A program made the position numbers and the translations under genes. 64,000 nucleotides of DNA from Modicisalibacter tunisiensis (lineage in GTDB: Bacteria; Pseudomonadota; Gammaproteobacteria; Pseudomonadales; Halomonadaceae), in contig NZ_JAGXFD010000001.1 of NCBI RefSeq assembly GCF_020148005.1, positions 921,232-985,231 of the forward strand, written 5' to 3'. Below the pieces are notes generated by a model. The model was not told where the DNA came from, ran no database searches, and worked only from the letters and a program-made list of their open reading frames with translations. This document shows, piece by piece, positions 57,801 to 64,000 of this stretch. Every line of letters starts with the position of its first letter. Position 1 is the first letter of the stretch.

Positions 57801-59882
57801 TCACACCTGCCCGTAGCGTCCGGCTTCCTCGCCCAGCCAGCGGCGGATCAGCGTCTCGGCGGCTTCGGGCGCTTCGGCGAGCAGCGCCCGGGCCAGCGGG
57901 TCGAGGCGCTCGAGCAGGTCGCGGTCGCGTTCCAGGTCGGCGATCTTCATCTGCGCCAGGCCGGTCTGGCGAGTGCCCAGTACCTCGCCGGGGCCGCGCA
58001 GCTCCAGGTCCTTCTCGGCGATGCGGAAACCGTCGCCGGTCTCGCGCATCACCGCCAGGCGCTCGCGGGAATGGGCCGACAGCGGCGGGTGATAGAGCAG
58101 CACGCAGAAGCTCTCGGTACTGCCGCGGCCGACCCGTCCACGCAGCTGATGAAGCTGCGACAGGCCCAGCCGTTCGGGGTTCTCGATGATCATCAGGCTG
58201 GCGTTGGGCACGTCGACGCCCACCTCGATCACCGTGGTGGCGACCAGCAGGTCGAGTTCGCCGGCCTTGAAGGCGTCCATCACCGCGGCCTTCTCGGCGG
58301 CCTTCATGCGCCCGTGGACCAGCCCCACGGCGAGTTCCGGCAGGGCCTCGGTCAGGGCGTCGCGGGTCGCCTCGGCGGCCTGACACTGCAATGCCTCGGA
58401 TTCCTCGATCAGCGTGCACACCCAGTAGGCCTGACGGCCCTCGGCACAGGCATGGCGGATGCGCGCGACCACCTCGGGGCGGCGCTCGTCGGCGACCGCC
58501 ACGGTCTGCACCGGAGTGCGGCCGGGCGGCAGCTCGTCGATCACCGACAGGTCGAGGTCGGCGTAGGCGCTCATCGCCAGGGTGCGCGGGATCGGCGTGG
58601 CGGTCATGATCAGCTGGTGCGGCGTCAGGCCGCCGGCCTCGCCCTTCTGGCGCAGCGCCAGGCGCTGGTGGACGCCGAAGCGGTGCTGCTCGTCGACGAT
58701 CGCCAGCCCCAGGCGCTGGAAGTGCACGTCGTCCTGGAACAGCGCGTGGGTGCCCACCACCACCCGGGCGCGGCCGTCGGCGATCGCCGCCTTGGTGTCG
58801 AGCCGGGCCTTGCCCTTGAGCTTGCCGGCCAGCCAGGCCACGTCGACGCCCAGCGGGGCGAACCAGTCGCGGAAGTTGCGAAAGTGCTGCTCGGCGAGGA
58901 GCTCGGTGGGTGCCATCACCGCCACCTGGCAGTCGCCGGCGATGGCGGCCAGCGCGGCCAGCGCCGCGACCACCGTCTTGCCCGAGCCGACATCGCCCTG
59001 GACCAGCCGCAGCATGGGGCGTTCGGTTTCCAGGTCGCGGGCGATCTCGTCGAGCACCCGGCGCTGGGCACCGGTCAGCGAGAACGGCAGCTGGGCGACG
59101 AAGCGCGCCTGCAGGCTGCGCCCGGAGGGCAGCGCGGGGGCGCCGTCGGCCTGGATGCGCAGGCGCACCTGGCGCAGGCTCAGCTGGTGGGCGAGCAGCT
59201 CCTCCAGCGCCAGGCGCCGCTGGGTGGGATGCGTGCCCGAGGCGAGGCGCTCGAGATCGGCGTCCGGGGGCGGCTCGTGCAGGTAGTGCAGGCAGGCGTG
59301 CAGCTCGGGCAGCCGGAAGCGCTCGCGCAGCGGCCCGGGGATGGCGTCGGGCAGGGCCGCCGGGTCGGCGTCGAGCGCCGCGAGCGCCTGGGCGATCAGG
59401 CCGCGCAGCCGCGGCTGGGTCAGCCCCTCGGTGGCCGGGTAGATCGGCGTCAGGTGGTCCTCGACCGGGGTCTCGCCCGGCGTCACCAGGCGGTACTCGG
59501 GATGGTAGAGCTCCAGTCCGGTGGCGCCGGCGCGGGCCTCGCCGAAGCCGCGCACCACCACCCCGGGGTGGAACTGCTGCTGCTGGGCCGGCGAGAAGTG
59601 GAAGAAGCGCAGGCTGAGGATGCCCGAGCCGTCCTTGAGGCGCACCAGCAGGCTGCGCCGGCGGCCCTTGACCACCTCGGCGGCGGCCACCTCGCCCTCG
59701 ACGACGACCTCCATGCCGGCGCGCAGGGTGCCGATCGGCGTGATGCGGGTGCGGTCCTGGTAGCGCAGCGGCAGGTGCAGCAGCAGGTCGGCGACCTGCC
59801 GGATGCCCAGCCGGGCCAGCTTGCCGGCCAGCGCCTCGCCGACGCCGGTCAGCTCGGTGACGGAGGCATCGAGTCGGGTCAT
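57801..59882 (-). CDS. recG: RecG, ATP-dependent DNA helicase
   Basis: This 693-residue helicase reverses stalled forks and branch-migrates junctions. The N-terminal wedge domain includes LTGVGEALAGKLARLGI and LLLHLPLRYQDRT. The helicase motifs follow: Walker A LVQGDVGSGKTVVA near residue 297, DEQHRFG, TATPIPRTLAM, and C-terminal TTVIEVGVDVPNAS, HQLRGRVGRG. The start is the ATG at 59882, which overlaps the oxyR stop as ATGA. The frame is open further upstream, but that part lies inside oxyR and is not RecG-like. Confidence 0.97.
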   Translation of the reverse strand: MTRLDASVTELTGVGEALAGKLARLGIRQVADLLLHLPLRYQDRTRITPIGTLRAGMEVVVEGEVAAAEVVKGRRRSLLVRLKDGSGILSLRFFHFSPAQQQQFHPGVVVRGFGEARAGATGLELYHPEYRLVTPGETPVEDHLTPIYPATEGLTQPRLRGLIAQALAALDADPAALPDAIPGPLRERFRLPELHACLHYLHEPPPDADLERLASGTHPTQRRLALEELLAHQLSLRQVRLRIQADGAPALPSGRSLQARFVAQLPFSLTGAQRRVLDEIARDLETERPMLRLVQGDVGSGKTVVAALAALAAIAGDCQVAVMAPTELLAEQHFRNFRDWFAPLGVDVAWLAGKLKGKARLDTKAAIADGRARVVVGTHALFQDDVHFQRLGLAIVDEQHRFGVHQRLALRQKGEAGGLTPHQLIMTATPIPRTLAMSAYADLDLSVIDELPPGRTPVQTVAVADERRPEVVARIRHACAEGRQAYWVCTLIEESEALQCQAAEATRDALTEALPELAVGLVHGRMKAAEKAAVMDAFKAGELDLLVATTVIEVGVDVPNASLMIIENPERLGLSQLHQLRGRVGRGSTESFCVLLYHPPLSAHSRERLAVMRETGDGFRIAEKDLELRGPGEVLGTRQTGLAQMKIADLERDRDLLERLDPLARALLAEAPEAAETLIRRWLGEEAGRYGQV

Positions 59883-60805
59883 GCCGGCTCGGGGTCGCCC
59901 TGACGCCAGCGGCAGCGCTCGATGGCCTCGATCACCGCATCGATCGCCCGGGGCCGCGGGAAGCTGGCCCGCCAGGCGATGGCCACGGTGCGGCTGGGCG
60001 CCTCGGGGGCGAAGGGCCGGCTCTCGAGCAGCCCGGACTCGTAGTGGCTGGTGCCGATCGCCGAGCTCGGCAGCACCGTCACCCCCAGCCGCGAGGCGAC
60101 CATGTGGCGGATGGTCTCCAGCGAGCCGCCCTCGGCGGTCAGGGTGTTGGAGGGGCTGTTGAGCTGGGCGCCGATCGCCGGGCAGGCCTCGAGGATCTGG
60201 TCGCGGAAGCAGTGCCCCTCGCCGAGCAGCAGCAGCCGCTCGTTGACCAGGTCGTCCTTGTCGATGCAGGCCTTCCGCGTCCACGGATGGTCGCTGGGCA
60301 TCAGCACTTCGAAGGGCTCCTCGTAGAGCGGCCGGGTGACCACGTCGGTCTCGGTGAAGGGCAGCGCGACGATGATCGCGTCGAGCTCGCCGCTGCGCAG
60401 CTTGCGGCGCAGGTCGGCGGTGAAGCCCTCCTCGATGTACAGCGGCATCTTCGGCGAGCTGCGCGTCAGCTCGGGAATCAGGTAGGGGAAGAGGTAGGGG
60501 CCGATGGTGTAGATCGCGCCGATGCGCAGCGGGCTGCTGAGCTGGTCCTTGCCCTCGTTGGCCAGCTCGCGGATCACGCTGGCCTGCTCGAGCACGCGCT
60601 GGGCCTGCTCGACCACCTTCTCGCCCAGCGGGGTCACCTGAACCGTCGACTTGGAGCGCTCGAACAGCGCCACTCCGAGCTCCTCCTCGAGCTTCTTCAC
60701 GGCCACGGAGAGGGTGGGCTGCGAGACGAAGCAACGCTCGGCGGCGCGGCCGAAATGCCGCTCCTGCGCCAAGGTTACGATATAGCGGAGTTCTGTTAGA
60801 GTCAT
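59879..60805 (-). CDS. oxyR: OxyR, hydrogen-peroxide-sensing LysR-type regulator
   Basis: This 308-residue LysR-type regulator activates antioxidant genes. The N-terminal helix-turn-helix is MTLTELRYIVTLAQERHFGRAAERCFVSQPTLSVAVKKLEEEL. The two redox cysteines are at positions 199 and 208 (GHCFRDQILEAC), the same positions and spacing as E. coli OxyR, so peroxide sensing by disulfide formation should be intact. It overlaps recG by 4 bases, as in Pseudomonas. I start at the ATG of MTLTELRYIV. The 71-base divergent gap before the epimerase gene may hold an OxyR site. Confidence 0.96.
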   Translation of the reverse strand: MTLTELRYIVTLAQERHFGRAAERCFVSQPTLSVAVKKLEEELGVALFERSKSTVQVTPLGEKVVEQAQRVLEQASVIRELANEGKDQLSSPLRIGAIYTIGPYLFPYLIPELTRSSPKMPLYIEEGFTADLRRKLRSGELDAIIVALPFTETDVVTRPLYEEPFEVLMPSDHPWTRKACIDKDDLVNERLLLLGEGHCFRDQILEACPAIGAQLNSPSNTLTAEGGSLETIRHMVASRLGVTVLPSSAIGTSHYESGLLESRPFAPEAPSRTVAIAWRASFPRPRAIDAVIEAIERCRWRQGDPEPA

Positions 60806-60876
60806 GGCTGGGCCCGCGGGGGCTCGTCCTGTTGCAACGGATGGTTGATGTCGTTTTACCAAGGAGCCAGGTAAAG

Positions 60877-61752
60877 GTGAAGAATACCAGTCTCATTCTC
60901 GGTTGTGGGGATGTCGGTACCGCGCTGGGGCGGCTGCTGGCCGCGGCCGGGCAGCGTGTGGTCGGTGTGCGGCGCAACCCCTCGGCGCTGGAGGGCACCG
61001 GCATCGAGCCGCTGGCGCTGGACGTGACCGATGCCGAGGCGCTGTCGGCCATGCCCGAAGCCGACATCGTGGTCTACGCGGCGAGTGCCGACCGCTTCGA
61101 GGAGAGCGCCTACCAGGCGGCCTATCCCGATGGTCTGAAGGCGGTGCTCGGCGAGCTCGAGGGGCGTGACCGGCCGCCACGGCACGTGTTCTTCGTCTCC
61201 TCGACCGGTGTCTACGCCCAGCAGGACGGCGAGACGGTCGACGAGACCTCGCCCACCGAGCCGCGCGGTTTCTCCGGCCAGCTGATGCTGGCCGCCGAGC
61301 GTGCCCTGCTCGACAGCCGTCTGCCCGGTACCGTGGTGCGCTTCTCGGGCATCTACGGCCCCGGCCGCGACCGGCTGATCCGTCAGGTGCGCGAAGGCCG
61401 GGTGGCGCCCGCCGTGCCGTCGATGTACACCAACCGCATCCATCGCGACGACTGCGCCGGCGTGCTCGCCCACCTGATCGAGCGTGCGCTGACCGACCAG
61501 CCGCTGGAGGCGCTCTACCTGGCCAGCGACTGCGAGCCGGTGCCGCTGCACGACGTCACCGCCTGGCTGGCCAGGCGGCTGAAGATCGAGTCCACCGAGA
61601 CCATGCAGTCGCCGCTGCGGCGGCGCTCCAGCAAGCGCTGCGACAATACCCGCCTGTGCGAGACCGGCTACCGTTTCCGCTTCCCGACCTTCCGCGAGGG
61701 CTACGCCCAGGTGCTCGCCGAGGCCGACCCGGCCGCGCCCGAGAAGGCCTGA
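60877..61752 (+). CDS. NAD(P)-dependent epimerase/dehydratase-like protein (YeeZ-like)
   Basis: This 291-residue protein has an extended-SDR Rossmann fold. The N-terminal NTSLILGCGDVGTALGRLL is the dinucleotide motif, HVFFVSSTGVYAQQDGETVDETSP carries the SSTGVY segment, and VRFSGIYGPGRD matches the family. The catalytic YxxxK is not clear: the matching place reads SGQLMLAAERAL, as in other YeeZ-type proteins, so it may be an atypical member. I start at the GTG at 60877, with AAGGAG 10 bases upstream. It is divergent from oxyR. Confidence 0.78.
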   Translation: MKNTSLILGCGDVGTALGRLLAAAGQRVVGVRRNPSALEGTGIEPLALDVTDAEALSAMPEADIVVYAASADRFEESAYQAAYPDGLKAVLGELEGRDRPPRHVFFVSSTGVYAQQDGETVDETSPTEPRGFSGQLMLAAERALLDSRLPGTVVRFSGIYGPGRDRLIRQVREGRVAPAVPSMYTNRIHRDDCAGVLAHLIERALTDQPLEALYLASDCEPVPLHDVTAWLARRLKIESTETMQSPLRRRSSKRCDNTRLCETGYRFRFPTFREGYAQVLAEADPAAPEKA

Positions 61753-61773
61753 GCCGCGCGCCCGTGCCCCTGT

Positions 61774-62307
61774 TCAATGCCGGGTGCGGGCCAGCGTGAC
61801 ATACTCGTGAGTGCCGTGGCGGGACGTCGAGGCCACCAGCGCCGCCGCCCGGTAGTGCCAGTCGAGCGGCGTCGGCCGCCAGCCCTCGGGCGGTGCGCCG
61901 GCGCGACGCAGCAGGGTGACGTGGGGCGTGAAGGCGCCGGGCGAGCGTACGCCCAGCCCGGCATCATCGGCCAGCGCGGCCAGGCGGTCATGCAGCGTCG
62001 CGAGCGCCTCGGCCCCCGCGTCGCCGCCTGCCCAGACCACCCCGGCCCGGGGAAAGTGCCCGCCGGCCCGGGGAAAGTGCCCGATCCGCGACAGCGTCCA
62101 GGTGCCGGGGGCGATGGCCCGTTCCCGGGTCGACGCCGCCAGGGCATCGGCCTGCGGGGCGCTTGCCTCGCCGAGAAACGCCAGTGTCAGGTGCAGCTTG
62201 TCCGGCGGCGTGGCGCGTCCGCCGCAGCGGTGCCGCGCCTCCCGACCCAGCGCCGCGAGTTGCTCGCGCAGCGCCGGGCCCGGCCATAGCGCAAAGAACA
62301 GGCGCAT
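61774..62307 (-). CDS. thpR: RNA 2',3'-cyclic phosphodiesterase ThpR (2'-5' RNA ligase family)
   Basis: This 177-residue protein has the two HxTx motifs of the 2H phosphoesterase family: HLTLAFLGE near residue 38 and HVTLLRRAG near 128. It opens RLFFALWPG, a typical start. I begin at the ATG of MRLFFALWPG. Between the motifs, GHFPRAGGHFPRAG comes from a perfect 21-bp tandem duplication (62042-62083), which adds seven residues in frame; the single-copy form is what I would expect in the family. Confidence 0.9.
   Translation of the reverse strand: MRLFFALWPGPALREQLAALGREARHRCGGRATPPDKLHLTLAFLGEASAPQADALAASTRERAIAPGTWTLSRIGHFPRAGGHFPRAGVVWAGGDAGAEALATLHDRLAALADDAGLGVRSPGAFTPHVTLLRRAGAPPEGWRPTPLDWHYRAAALVASTSRHGTHEYVTLARTRH
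62042..62083 (-). repeat. Perfect 21-bp tandem duplication in thpR
   Basis: The bases 62042-62062 and 62063-62083 are identical. The repeat is in frame and duplicates seven residues of the coding sequence, most simply by replication slippage. Confidence 0.92.
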
Positions 62308-62320
62308 GCCTTGCTCCGAT

Positions 62321-62495
62321 GGTGAGCGGCGCTTCAAAACCGCTCACCTTGGTTAAGAAAGCGGTTCACGATCGTCACGAGCGATGGCGAGGCAAGGCGA
62401 AATGCCTCGAGTGAGCGCAGTTTACCGCGGTAAATGAGCATCACGAGAGGGATTTCAACGCCGCATCGCCGAGCGCAGTAGATCGTGCACCGTTT
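62321..62495. repeat. Intergenic element with hairpin and palindrome between ridA and thpR
   Basis: The gap between ridA and thpR holds a 9-bp hairpin GGTGAGCGG/CCGCTCACC (62321-62348, 10-base loop) and, in an AT-richer stretch, a 14-bp perfect palindrome TTTACCGCGGTAAA (62421-62434) inside GAGCGCAG...TGAGCATCACGAG. The layout resembles dispersed palindromic intergenic elements of gammaproteobacteria, but only this copy is in the window. No T-run supports a terminator role. Confidence 0.5.
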
Positions 62496-62885
62496 TCAGT
62501 CGCCGATGACCATCACCGCTTCGGCTTCTACCTGACTGCCCTTCGGCAGCGCCTTCACGCCCACCGCGGCGCGCGCCGGGTAGGGCGGCTTGAAGAACTC
62601 CTCCATCACCTCGTTGACCACGGCGAAGTTGTCCAGGTCGACCAGGTAGAGGTTGAGCTTGACGATGTCCTGCAGCGAGCCGGCGGCTTCCTCGCAGACC
62701 GCGGCCAGGTTGGTGAAGACTTGGCGCGTCTGGGCACGGAAGTCCTCGGAGACGATCGCCATGCTTTCCGGGTCCAGGGGAATCTGGCCGGACAGGTAGA
62801 CGGTGTTGCCGGCCTTGATGGCCTGGGAGTAGGGGCCGATGGCGGCGGGCGCCTTGCTGGTCTGGATGACGGCCTTGTTGCTCAT
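62496..62885 (-). CDS. ridA: RidA, enamine/imine deaminase
   Basis: This 129-residue protein removes reactive enamines and imines, such as those from threonine deaminase, by hydrolysis. The conserved active-site context is [34 protein letters not shown]-type [14 protein letters not shown] and the C-terminal [27 protein letters not shown] with the catalytic Arg and Glu. It follows spoT in the same direction, as in many gammaproteobacteria, but a terminator lies between them. AAGGAG precedes the ATG. Confidence 0.95.
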   Translation of the reverse strand: MSNKAVIQTSKAPAAIGPYSQAIKAGNTVYLSGQIPLDPESMAIVSEDFRAQTRQVFTNLAAVCEEAAGSLQDIVKLNLYLVDLDNFAVVNEVMEEFFKPPYPARAAVGVKALPKGSQVEAEAVMVIGD

Positions 62886-62935
62886 GACGGATCTCCTTGC
62901 TTGTCGTTGCGCCTGGCCCGGGGCCGGCAGGATAG

Positions 62936-62983
62936 AAAAAACACGACGCCCGCCGCGCCGCGGTGAGGCGGCGCGACGGGCGT
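62936..62983 (-). terminator. Terminator after spoT
   Basis: On the minus strand a 15-bp GC-rich stem with one mismatch (62969-62983 pairing with 62946-62960) is followed 4 bases later by TTTTTT (62936-62941). It lies between spoT and ridA. Confidence 0.8.
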
Positions 62984-62990
62984 TGCGGAT

Positions 62991-64000
62991 TCAGTTGCGG
63001 ATGCGGTTGATCCGGCCGACGTGCGGCTGGTTGCGAATCCGCTTGATGATGCGGGCCAGATGCACGCGATCGCGCACGGCCAGCGTCAGGTTGACGATCG
63101 ACAGCCGGGCGTCGCGTTCCTCGATGCCGATGCGCTCGATGTTGGCATCGGCGTCGGTGACCACGCTGGCCAGCTCGGCCACCAGGCCGCGCCGGGTCTC
63201 CATCTCGATGCGCAGGGTGACCGGGAAGTCGCCGCTGACCTCGTCGGCCCACTTCAGGGCGAACAGTTTATCCGGATCGTCGCGCTTCAAGTCTTCCAGA
63301 TTGCGACAGTCGACGCGGTGCACGACGATGCCCTTGCCCACCGACAGATGCCCGATGATCGCATCCCCGGGCAGCGGATGACAGCAGCGCGCGAAGTTCA
63401 GCACCATGCCCTCGGTGCCGCTGATCACCACCGGCGCCTCCTGCGAGCCCGGCGTGGCGGCGGGATGCGAGATCGCCGGCGTCTCGCCGGTCTGCACCAG
63501 GTGGCGGGCGACGGCATAGGCCATGCGGTTGCCCAGGCCGATCGATTCCAGCAGGTCGTCGGCGGTGCGCACGTCCAGCGATTCCAGGACCCGCGGCAGG
63601 CGGGCGTCGGGCAGCTCCTCGAGGCTGGTCTCGAAATCGGCCAGCGCCTTGTTGAGCAGCCGCCGACCGAGCTGGATCGACTCGGTGCGCTGCTGGTTCT
63701 TGAGCGCATGGCGGATCGCCGAGCGCGCCTTGGCGGTGACCACGAAACTCAGCCAGGCGAGGTTGGGCCGGGCGCCGGGGGCGGTGATGATCTCCAGCGT
63801 CTGGCCGCTCTCCAGGCGGCTCGACAGCGGCGCCAGGTGGCGGTCGATCCGGCAGGCGATGCAGCTGTTGCCGATGTCGGTGTGGACCATGTAGGCGAAG
63901 TCCACCGCCGTGGCGCCCTGCGGCATCTCCATGATGTCGCCCTTGGGGGTGAACACGTAGATGTCGTCGGGGAAGAGGTCGTTCTTGACGTGCTCGATGA
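62991..64000 (-). CDS. spoT: SpoT, (p)ppGpp synthetase/hydrolase, C-terminal part (truncated at the window edge)
   Basis: Only the C-terminal about 336 residues are in the window; the N-terminal catalytic domains lie beyond base 64000. What is seen is the TGS domain (EHVKNDLFPDDIYVFTPKGDIMEMPQGATAVDFAYMVHTDIGNSCIACRID), the helical and zinc-finger-like region with FARCCHPLPGDAIIGHLSVGKGIVVHRVDC, and a C-terminal ACT domain (TLRIEMETRRGLVAELASVVTDADANIERIGIEE). The neighbourhood (ridA, recG, oxyR) matches SpoT rather than RelA. It balances (p)ppGpp levels in starvation. Confidence 0.93.
   Translation of the reverse strand, partial: IEHVKNDLFPDDIYVFTPKGDIMEMPQGATAVDFAYMVHTDIGNSCIACRIDRHLAPLSSRLESGQTLEIITAPGARPNLAWLSFVVTAKARSAIRHALKNQQRTESIQLGRRLLNKALADFETSLEELPDARLPRVLESLDVRTADDLLESIGLGNRMAYAVARHLVQTGETPAISHPAATPGSQEAPVVISGTEGMVLNFARCCHPLPGDAIIGHLSVGKGIVVHRVDCRNLEDLKRDDPDKLFALKWADEVSGDFPVTLRIEMETRRGLVAELASVVTDADANIERIGIEERDARLSIVNLTLAVRDRVHLARIIKRIRNQPHVGRINRIRN

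Noticed and set aside
57801-61067. Single 1088-codon frame running through recG and oxyR
   Set aside because: Only the last 693 codons are RecG; the upstream part is the wrong frame of oxyR, which is itself a clear OxyR with redox cysteines.

Overview
The window is chromosomal DNA of a high-GC gammaproteobacterium, most likely a halophile of the Halomonadaceae (Halomonas or a close relative). The evidence is GC-rich third codon positions, acidic proteins, and a run of genes in an order shared with Pseudomonas: mnmG-rsmG-parA-parB-atpIBEFHAGDC-glmU-glmS, thiD-thiE-hemL, and phoR-phoB-ubiA-ubiC-rubredoxin reductase-HU-recG-oxyR-ridA-spoT. Species is not resolved. I found no tRNA, rRNA or CRISPR array.

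Bases 1-3640 hold minus-strand housekeeping genes (rlmJ, an OmpA-like lipoprotein, hemW, rdgB). Bases 3641-11816 form a curli amyloid locus on the plus strand. An AT-rich leader is followed by csgD (regulator), csgE and csgF (secretion accessories) and csgG (outer-membrane pore), then three curlin genes: a very large CsgA-type curlin, a CsgB-like nucleator and a second CsgA-type curlin with a His-rich N-terminus. The large curlin gene is split by an IS3-type element of about 1.65 kb with a 5-bp target duplication and an A6G frameshift heptamer. Removing the element restores a 493-residue frame. No csgC is visible.

Bases 11857-18484 (minus) hold a fused kinase/P-loop protein, hemL, thiE, thiD, hemJ and a CLC chloride channel. 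Two perfect DnaA boxes lie between hemL and thiE. Bases 18638-21600 (plus) hold erpA and a glutamine-type ABC importer. Bases 21640-22060 look like the replication origin: several DnaA boxes beside an AT-rich stretch, upstream of mnmG, rsmG and the parAB partition genes. The complete F1Fo ATP synthase operon follows from a near-consensus promoter, ending at a strong terminator, then glmU, a DeoR-type regulator and glmS (amino-sugar and cell-wall precursor supply).

Bases 37952-49675 are mixed: mltA, a DUF72 protein, a structured intergenic region with a sodium symporter, a small unknown gene, a HexR-like regulator, uvrD, a PsiE-like protein, a TRAP binding protein without its permease, a YciA thioesterase, phoU and cysZ. 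Bases 49755-64000 hold phoR-phoB with a phased Pho-box array, ubiA, ubiC, a rubredoxin-reductase-like flavoprotein, HU, an SCP2-like protein, a YccS-type membrane protein, recG-oxyR, an epimerase, thpR, ridA and the 3' part of spoT, which runs off the window.

The least ordinary parts are the interrupted repeat-rich curlin locus, the enrichment of DnaA boxes around the putative origin, the Pho-box array, the hairpin-rich region before the sodium symporter, and a palindromic intergenic element near 62.4 kb.
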